Source: CBDHDN01 sp965261585
Lineage (GTDB): Bacteria; Pseudomonadota; Alphaproteobacteria; UBA6615
Assembly: GCA_965261585.1 (NCBI GenBank)
Contig: CBDHDN010000053.1
Location: forward strand, 1 to 64,000
DNA length: 64,000 bases
Direction of reading: 5' to 3'
Shown here: piece by piece, positions 58,922 through 64,000 of the stretch
Numbering within the stretch: position 1 is the first letter of the stretch
Layout: each line of letters starts with the position of its first letter
Made by a program: the position numbers and the translations under genes
The notes under the pieces: model-generated
What the model was told of the DNA's origin: nothing
Database searches by the model: none
What the model saw: only the letters and a program-made list of their open reading frames with translations

Positions 58922-59627
58922 TAGTGGCATGATGTGCCTGGCGCAAGAATGTTCGGATCTCCGCACGAAGGCGTTCGAGGTCAGCAATTGATGATCCTTC
59001 ATCAATTTGCCCAAGCTTCTCAAGGATAGCGTTGCCGGTGTCGATGAGGCGGGACGCGCCAGAAAGAAGGAACGCACGGTTCGTGCGTTCAAAGGCAATA
59101 CCGCAATCGATAGAACGAGCCGCTAGTGCGACACTGAGAACGTTGTCCTCCAGATTCACAAGTTGGTCGATTTCCTCGACTGCTTGGTGAAGCTTGACGC
59201 GGAACTGGTCTTCATCGGTCGGGTCGTAGCTTAGCCAGTCGGTGCGCGTCAGATCTGACGGTGCCATCGCTTGCTCTGACTTCACTATAACAAGAGGTTT
59301 TCCGCACATTGCCGCGAAACCAAGTTCAAGTGTGATGTTTGCCAATGCGCCCAGACGAGTCTCGTGTGAGAAAACCGCGACGGTGAAGCCGGTTGACCGA
59401 ATGAGTCCCAGAATACGTTATAGATAGTCCATGCGGCCAGTTGACTGGTTTGCATCAATCGTCTTAATGCCGTGCGCCTCGAAGACATCACAGATGCTTC
59501 TTGTCATCTCCAGATCGACTGCGGGGGGCGATCCGAGTTGGCGCATGATAAACGCATGCCGTGGCATCAACGTACGAGGAGGAGAGTCAAGTATGGCTTC
59601 TGAGAGTGGCGAGAAGACTAACGGCAC
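58905..59627 (-). pseudogene. Possible TIR/SLOG-like nucleotide-binding protein with an internal stop
   Basis: GTG 59627 opens VPLVFSPLSEAILDSPPRTL and runs MTRSICDVFEAHGIKTIDAN to GRMDYL, where TAA (59418-59420) interrupts. The same frame continues RILGLIRSTGFTVAVFSHET and LANITLELGFAAMCGKPLVI to the IS630 border. The pattern (residue stretch predicting a nucleotide-sensing Rossmannoid, then xxNIxxELGFAxxxGKPLVIV) resembles TIR-like or nucleoside-deoxyribosyltransferase-like domains found in defence genes. It is a by-eye call. The last six codons come from the IS end. Confidence 0.55.
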
Positions 59628-59806
59628 TATTTCTTCTTTCGGGAGACGACCCTGATGCCCTTGTACGGCCCAGGAGGTTTCTTTTGGTCGACGATTCTGC
59701 CTGTTTTTGTGTCGATTTTGACATATTTCCCTGTGACCGGATTTCTTGCCTGAGCCCGACCTTTTACTGCGCCTACGCGACTAGACTGCCCAGTGTTCTT
59801 TGCCAT
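59627..59806 (-). CDS. Small basic protein paired with the TIR-like gene
   Basis: 59 residues from ATG 59806: MAKNTGQSSRVGAVKGRAQA, then NPVTGKYVKIDTKTGRIVDQ and a basic tail. I recognise the MAKNTG--xRxGxVxxRxQxxNPxTGxxxKxxTxTGRxxxxK pattern as a recurrent uncharacterised small protein in accessory gene pairs. Its stop overlaps the downstream GTG by one base (TAGTG), so the two genes form a unit. The function is unknown. Confidence 0.7.
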   Translation of the reverse strand: MAKNTGQSSRVGAVKGRAQARNPVTGKYVKIDTKTGRIVDQKKPPGPYKGIRVVSRKKK

Positions 59807-59991
59807 TGGCTTCTCTCAAGTCCGAGTGCTGGCCCGGGTGGGAGCATATCATGGGAGAGCCCGGGTTCAGATAGTGGATGGTGGCTGAAGGTGGATGCGT
59901 CGGTCGCCATGGCGGTCATCGGCAAAGTCGGTAGGCTGGCGAGCCGTTCGTCGAGTCGGAGTGAGTTGGTGAGCTATCCGGAGGCCACAAA

Positions 59992-60973
59992 ATGAGCACG
60001 ATATCGGCATGTCAGACGTACTTCGATGCCTGGAACAAGCGTGATGGGGCGGCGTTGACGGCGACGTTCGCCGATGGCGGCACCTACAGCGACCCGGCCT
60101 CGGGGGAGATCCCGGCGGCGGGTGTTGCCGGCTATGCCGGGGGGCTGTGGCAGGCGTTTCCCGATCTGCATTTCGACATCGTCAGCCTCGCGCAGACGGG
60201 CGAGGACGCGGCCGCGGCCGAATGGGTGATGCACGGCGTGAATCAGGGGTCGTTCCGTGGGCTGCCGCCGACCGGCAAGTCGGTCACCGTGCCGGGCGCC
60301 GACTTCATCGCCGTGGCGGGGGACAAGGTCAAGTCGGTCAGGGGCTATTTCGACAGCCGCGCGGTGCCTGCGCAGCTTGGCCTGCAGGTCGTCGTCCAGC
60401 CCGCGGCGATCGGGCCGTTCGCGTTCGGCACGTCGGTCTCGGTCCGGTCCGGCCGGCCCATGCGCCCAGGCGCGTTCGCGGTCACGAAGCTGGAGGTCCG
60501 GGGCGAGGCGGAGATCGAGCAGGTGCGCCAGTACAGCCGTCAGGTCGCGACCGACATGCTGGGGATGGACGGCTTCATCGGCTTCGTCGGCGCCACCGTC
60601 GGCTCGGCGATGATGACGACGACGGCCTGGGAGACGCCGGTGGTTCGATGCTGACGGATGGTTCCCATCCGTCGGCTGAATCGAACCACCAGATTATTGA
60701 TTCTGTGGGCTGATTCACCTGACGCTTGGGAACCAAGCGTCAGGATCAGACCACCAGCAGGTCGCCCAGATCGGCGAGACCGCGGCCCACCGCGAGGCGG
60801 TTGGCAAGTTCTTCGGGCCCGCGCTTGCCGCCGAGGGCTGGACCAGCGTCTGGGTGCCGCACCACATCAACCCGCTGATGCTCCGCTGCGACGCCTGCGG
60901 CACCATGCAGCACACGACCGACGGCCAGACGACGGGCAGCTGCGGTGCGCGTGAGGCAAAGCCCTACAGGTAG
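59992..60973 (+). pseudogene. SnoaL-like protein interrupted by a REP-like doublet
   Basis: ATG 59992 after GGAGGCCACAAA. A SnoaL/NTF2-like domain (about 1-125; YFDAWNKRDGAALTATFADG, LWQAFPDLHFDIVSLAQTGE) is followed by a second domain (AVTKLEVRGEAEIEQVRQYS) ending TTAWETP. A 115-bp palindromic repeat intervenes. The frame then resumes QVAQIGETAAHREAVGKFFG to MLRCDACGTMQ and AKPYR-stop at 60973. Joining G60640 to A60756 recreates codon GAG (E) and one continuous frame of about 288 residues. The tail has a CxxC. Confidence 0.82.
60641..60755 (+). repeat. REP-like doublet, copy 3 (complete), inside a coding sequence
   Basis: The first hairpin is TGGTTCGATGCTGACGGATGG-ttcc- pairing with CATCCGTCGGCTGAATCGAACCACC-type sequence. 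The second is GGGCTGATTCACCTGACGCTTGG-gaacc-AAGCGTCAGGATCAGACCACC, written here as pairing arms. The linker is AGATTATTGATTCTGTG. The outer ends are themselves inverted (GGTGG...CCACC). This complete two-hairpin unit defines the family seen partially at 2411 and 11615. Confidence 0.82.
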
Positions 60974-61142
60974 GGCGCCGGGGCCCGGAATCGCGAAATC
61001 GGAGTCTTACCCCCCACGCCGACCCTCCCCCACAAGGCCCCACAAGGGGGCCTTGGCACAAGGGGGGAGGGAGCAGCATGATGCCACGATGCTCGTGGGG
61101 AGAGGGCTGGGGGGTTGAGTCACAAGGCTACGGCAACGGGCG

Positions 61143-61667
61143 CTATGTCGTGGTGCCGGGTTTGACGATGGTCAGGGGCGCCCGCTGGCCGGCCTCGTAG
61201 TGGCCGGGCACGAAGCAGCCGAGCTCCCATTCGCCCTCCAGGCCTTGCGGGATCCAGACGTGCAGCTCGCCGAATGGCTGCGGCATCGTTTCGCCGTCCC
61301 ACGGCGGCAGGTGCAGGCCCAGGAAGCCGTGGCGCCGATGCCGGCCCGGCTGGCCCGGGGCTTGGGGCGCGAACAGGTTCTCGGCGTAGAGGCCGGTTTC
61401 CGGGTCGGGGTCGCGGCCGAAATGGACCTCGTGGCCGACAAAGCCCTCGTTGACGAAGCGGATGAGATGGGGCCGGCCGGTCTCGAGCACGAGCGGGCCG
61501 TTGTCGACCCCGCCGGGACCACGGAAGTAGAACTCGCCGACGATGATCGTCAGGTCGGCCGGCGTGCCGTGAGCGGAGTGCGCACGAACGGCCCTCGTCC
61601 TGCCGATCATCGGCAGCGAAAACGCCGACAGCAGACCGGCGGCGAAGGCGCGGCGGTTGATCCTCAT
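61143..61667 (-). CDS. Tat-exported cupredoxin-like protein
   Basis: 174 residues. A twin-arginine signal (NRRAFAAGLLSAFSLPMIG) is at 4-22. The cupredoxin fold has TIIVGEFYF and the copper motif: His79 in GHEVHFG, Cys151, His156 and a Gln at 161 in GCFVPGHYEAGQ (C-x4-H-x4-Q). The usual axial Met is replaced by Gln, as in stellacyanin-type sites. HVWIPQGLEGEWELGCFVPG is typical of plastocyanin-like periplasmic proteins. It may bind copper in electron transfer; no partner oxidase is adjacent. Confidence 0.8.
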   Translation of the reverse strand: MRINRRAFAAGLLSAFSLPMIGRTRAVRAHSAHGTPADLTIIVGEFYFRGPGGVDNGPLVLETGRPHLIRFVNEGFVGHEVHFGRDPDPETGLYAENLFAPQAPGQPGRHRRHGFLGLHLPPWDGETMPQPFGELHVWIPQGLEGEWELGCFVPGHYEAGQRAPLTIVKPGTTT

Positions 61668-61858
61668 GTTTTACATCCTTGCTGTTGCCTCACGCCTACG
61701 GTCCGACGGCGCGGCGCGGCGCGCTCTGACATGGGTCAATCACCGCGCGCACATCGGCACGGCACGCCCTTTTGACGTGCATCAATGCCGCGGCGCGACG
61801 GGCAAGATGTGATGTCTCAGCAGGTCGTCCATCCCGGGCCGCCGGAAAAAGTGGGGCC

Positions 61859-62200
61859 ATGACGATGATGGCAAGGACTTGGCTCGTGCTGCTTCCCGCT
61901 GTGATCTTGTCGCGGCGGGCGCTGGCGCAGCCCTTCCCCGAACACGGACATTTCTTCGGCGGCGACGGCTTCGGCTTCGGCGCGATGATGTTGTTGGGCC
62001 CGTTGTCGGCGGCGCTTTTTCTCGCCGTGGTCGTCGCCATCATCGTGCTGCTGGTGCGCTGGCTCGGCGATGGGCGCGGCTACGCGGGCGGCCCGCCGCC
62101 CAGGGCGCGGTCCCCGCTCGACATCCTGGGGGAGCGGTTTGCGCGTGGCGAAATCGACAAGGACGAGTTCGGTGAGCGGCGCCGCGCGCTGGGAGAGTAG
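61859..62200 (+). CDS. SHOCT-domain membrane protein
   Basis: 113 residues from ATG 61859. A signal-like N-terminus (MARTWLVLLPAVILSRRALA) is followed by a His/Gly/Phe-rich spacer (FPEHGHFFGGDGFGFGAMML) and a transmembrane segment (ALFLAVVVAIIVLLVRWL). The C-terminal SHOCT motif is SPLDILGERFARGEIDKDEF. This layout is common in small inner-membrane proteins of unknown role, often near metal or redox genes. It is divergent from the cupredoxin gene. Confidence 0.83.
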   Translation: MTMMARTWLVLLPAVILSRRALAQPFPEHGHFFGGDGFGFGAMMLLGPLSAALFLAVVVAIIVLLVRWLGDGRGYAGGPPPRARSPLDILGERFARGEIDKDEFGERRRALGE

Positions 62201-62250
62201 CGGAGGATCGGCGTCGGGCCCGCTTCAGCGGCTCATCTTCGGCTTCCGCC

Positions 62251-63585
62251 CTACGGCGAGTGGTCGGCGGGGCGCGCCCGGCCCTGGAACGACTCCCGGG
62301 GCGCCGCGGCGATCTCGGCGAGCGCGGTCAGCAGCGCCCGGACCTCGTCGGGCGTGTTGTAGTGACACATCGACACGCGCAGGCAATCGGGCACGCCGAG
62401 CTCCGCCAGGATGTGGCCGGAATAGGCGTCGGAGGTGCGCGCGTGCACGCGGATCCCGCGGTCGGCCAGCGCCCGCACCAGGTCGGGTGAGGCCAGGCCG
62501 GCGAGTGTGAACGAGACGATGCCCTGGCGCCCGGCCGTGCCGGGCGGGCCGATGACGGTGACGTCGGACATGCCGGTGAGGCCCGCGACCTCGTTGTCGC
62601 CGGCCAGCAGCAGGCTCACCAGATAACTCTCGTGCGCGGCCATCGCCGTGGCCGCGGCCACGAGTTGCCCGCGCCGGTCGGCGCTGTCGGTGAAATGGCC
62701 GCCAAGCCAGCACAGATAGTCGGTGACCGCGCTCTGCGCCGCGTAGAGGCCGGGGTCGCGCGAGCCGAGCTCCCAATTGTCGGCGTGGCCGCCCAGCATG
62801 TGTTCGTGCGGGATGGCGGCAATGCGCTCGTTAAGCCAGGCGAAGCCGGCGCCCACGCGCGAATAGGCCTTGTAGGGCGAGAACACGTAGGCGTCGGCGC
62901 CATAGTCCTCGACCGCGACGGCGCCGTGCGGCACGTACTGAATGCCGTCGACGATGACGAAGCACTGGGGCGCCGTGGCCCGCACGGCGGCGACGATGCC
63001 GGCGAGGTCGACGGTGAAGCCGGTCAGCTGGCTCGTGTGGATCACCGTCGCGAGCTGGGTGTCCGGTGTGACGATGGCGGCATAATCCGCCGGCGCGACG
63101 ACGCCGGAGCGCGGATCGAACGGCACCTCGTGCCACGGCCGGCCGGTGTTGGCCGCCCATTGCTTGGCCGCGTCGAGGCTGGCCGGATGCTCCAGCGTGC
63201 ACGAGATGACCGGCCCCGGCGGCGCACTGACCGCGACCGCGCGGATCAGGCGGTAAAGCAGCCGCGTGCCGGTCTCGCCGGAGATGACCTGGCCGCCGGT
63301 CGCGCCGAAGAGGGTGCGCAGGTCGTCGCGGCCGCGGTTGAGGATCGCTGAGAGGTGGCGCGAGGCCTCATTGTCGCGGGCTTCCTGGTCGGGCAGCGCC
63401 GCCACCTCGGCCACCCGCTCGATCGCCGCGATCAGCCTCAGCGAGCCGCCGCCGCTTTCGAGGAAGATCCGCGCATCGCCGATCACCGGACAGCGGTCGA
63501 CGTGATGGAAGCGCTCACGAATCGCGGCCATCAGGGCCGCGTCGAAGGCCTGCTCGCCGCGGGATCGGCTGTTCGTTTCGGCCAT
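62251..63585 (-). CDS. Class V aminotransferase / cysteine-desulfurase-like PLP enzyme
   Basis: 444 residues. The fold-type I PLP domain has GATGGQVISGETGTRLLYRL (phosphate binding), CTLEHPASLDAAKQWA, VIHTSQLTGFTVDL, IVDGIQYVPHGAV with the pyridine Asp, and the Schiff-base Lys in YVFSPYKAYSRVGAGFAWLN. The C-terminal domain ends RVSMCHYNTPDEVRALLTAL. It is probably a desulfurase, selenocysteine-lyase-like or kynureninase-like enzyme; no NifU/IscU or Suf genes are nearby, so the reaction is uncertain. Confidence 0.83.
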   Translation of the reverse strand: MAETNSRSRGEQAFDAALMAAIRERFHHVDRCPVIGDARIFLESGGGSLRLIAAIERVAEVAALPDQEARDNEASRHLSAILNRGRDDLRTLFGATGGQVISGETGTRLLYRLIRAVAVSAPPGPVISCTLEHPASLDAAKQWAANTGRPWHEVPFDPRSGVVAPADYAAIVTPDTQLATVIHTSQLTGFTVDLAGIVAAVRATAPQCFVIVDGIQYVPHGAVAVEDYGADAYVFSPYKAYSRVGAGFAWLNERIAAIPHEHMLGGHADNWELGSRDPGLYAAQSAVTDYLCWLGGHFTDSADRRGQLVAAATAMAAHESYLVSLLLAGDNEVAGLTGMSDVTVIGPPGTAGRQGIVSFTLAGLASPDLVRALADRGIRVHARTSDAYSGHILAELGVPDCLRVSMCHYNTPDEVRALLTALAEIAAAPRESFQGRARPADHSP

Positions 63586-63598
63586 TGGTCCTCCCTTC

Positions 63599-63934
63599 TC
63601 AGGTGGCGTCGCAGCGTTCGTCGATGACCAACCACGCGACCATGCCGACCTCCATCTGCATGAGCGCGGGCTCGCTCGAGACCTGCGCCTCGATGCCGGT
63701 CAGCAGCGCCGGGAAGCCCATGTCGGCGATGCAGACCGCCAGCTGATTGCGCCGGGCGATGCTGGCCTGCCCCGCGGTGATGCCGTCGGCCAGCCCGACC
63801 AGGTAGGCGAAGCGCGACTCGTCCGGCAGCGCGAAAAACGCCTTCAGCGTCAAAGCCTGCGCCGGCGTTGCCAGCAGGGCGAATGCGGCGGCAATCGCCA
63901 GGACCGGCCGCGCCGTGGTGCAAGCGTCGAACAT
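63599..63934 (-). CDS. Small secreted protein of unknown function
   Basis: 111 residues from ATG 63934. The signal peptide is MFDACTTARPVLAIAAAFAL with a cleavage site after TPAQA. The mature part, LKAFFALPDESRFAYLVGLA through DERCDAT, has two cysteines (AVCIADMG, ERCDAT) that could form a disulfide. I do not recognise the family. It lies 13 bases after the aminotransferase start on the same strand, so the two are probably one operon. Confidence 0.65.
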   Translation of the reverse strand: MFDACTTARPVLAIAAAFALLATPAQALTLKAFFALPDESRFAYLVGLADGITAGQASIARRNQLAVCIADMGFPALLTGIEAQVSSEPALMQMEVGMVAWLVIDERCDAT

Positions 63935-64000
63935 GGGTTTTCCCGTGGTCAACCGTTCCGCTTGTCCGAATAATACATCGCGCGCCGACGCGCCACCGCG

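Overview
The window is GC-rich DNA with alphaproteobacterial-type genes: Ugp and BPD_transp_2 ABC transporters, inositol catabolism genes, UxaA-type dehydratase, and GTG/TTG starts with ATGA overlaps. I cannot name the species. The striking property is genome decay. At least nine mobile-element copies from seven types are present: three copies of an IS3-like element, two IS630, one each of ISKra4, ISNCY and IS1380, an IS21 remnant, a group II intron, and a small long-TIR element. Many other genes carry frameshifts, nonsense codons or internal deletions. This fits a recently bottlenecked (possibly host-associated) lineage, although some single-base shifts could be consensus errors.

Layout. 1-11.6 kb is an extracellular polysaccharide cluster: flippase, two GT4 glycosyltransferases, a methyltransferase, an acyltransferase broken by a nested insertion, a UDP-HexNAc 6-dehydrogenase, a sulfotransferase, and a fusion of two truncated nucleotide-sugar genes. 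11.9-13.2 kb encodes an S8 serine protease. 13.4-19.3 kb is a glycerol-3-phosphate (Ugp) ABC system with a phosphodiesterase; its binding protein is doubly broken. 19.4-38.6 kb is a sugar, sugar-acid and inositol catabolic region: UxaA-like dehydratase, SDR, IolE, IolD, IolG, an RpiR regulator, an HpcH/HpaI aldolase, a Gfo/Idh dehydrogenase, two BPD_transp_2-type sugar ABC systems (the first crippled), an aldo/keto reductase and a pirin. 38.6-46.7 kb holds an IS1380, a DUF1330 gene, a large transketolase/AceE-like gene, a decayed hypothetical gene and an IS630 invaded by the IS3-like element. 46.7-48.9 kb is the end of an integrative island: excisionase-like gene, tyrosine integrase, iterons and the 3' part of a tRNA-Lys gene. 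49.5-57.9 kb is a YnjB/C/D-like ABC operon followed by a GntR gene broken by IS21 and an aldo/keto reductase split by an antisense group II intron. 57.9-64 kb has a second IS630, a broken two-gene unit with a possible TIR/SLOG-like domain, a SnoaL-like gene split by a REP-like doublet, a Tat-exported cupredoxin, a SHOCT protein, a class V aminotransferase and a small secreted protein.

Insertion ends were read directly. In almost every case removing the element plus one target duplication restores an open frame, so these are genuine insertions. The most unusual observations are the 14-bp target duplications at all three IS3-like copies, a 547-bp element with 42-bp perfect inverted repeats carrying a small repeat protein, and a palindromic REP-like family of which one copy has entered a coding sequence.
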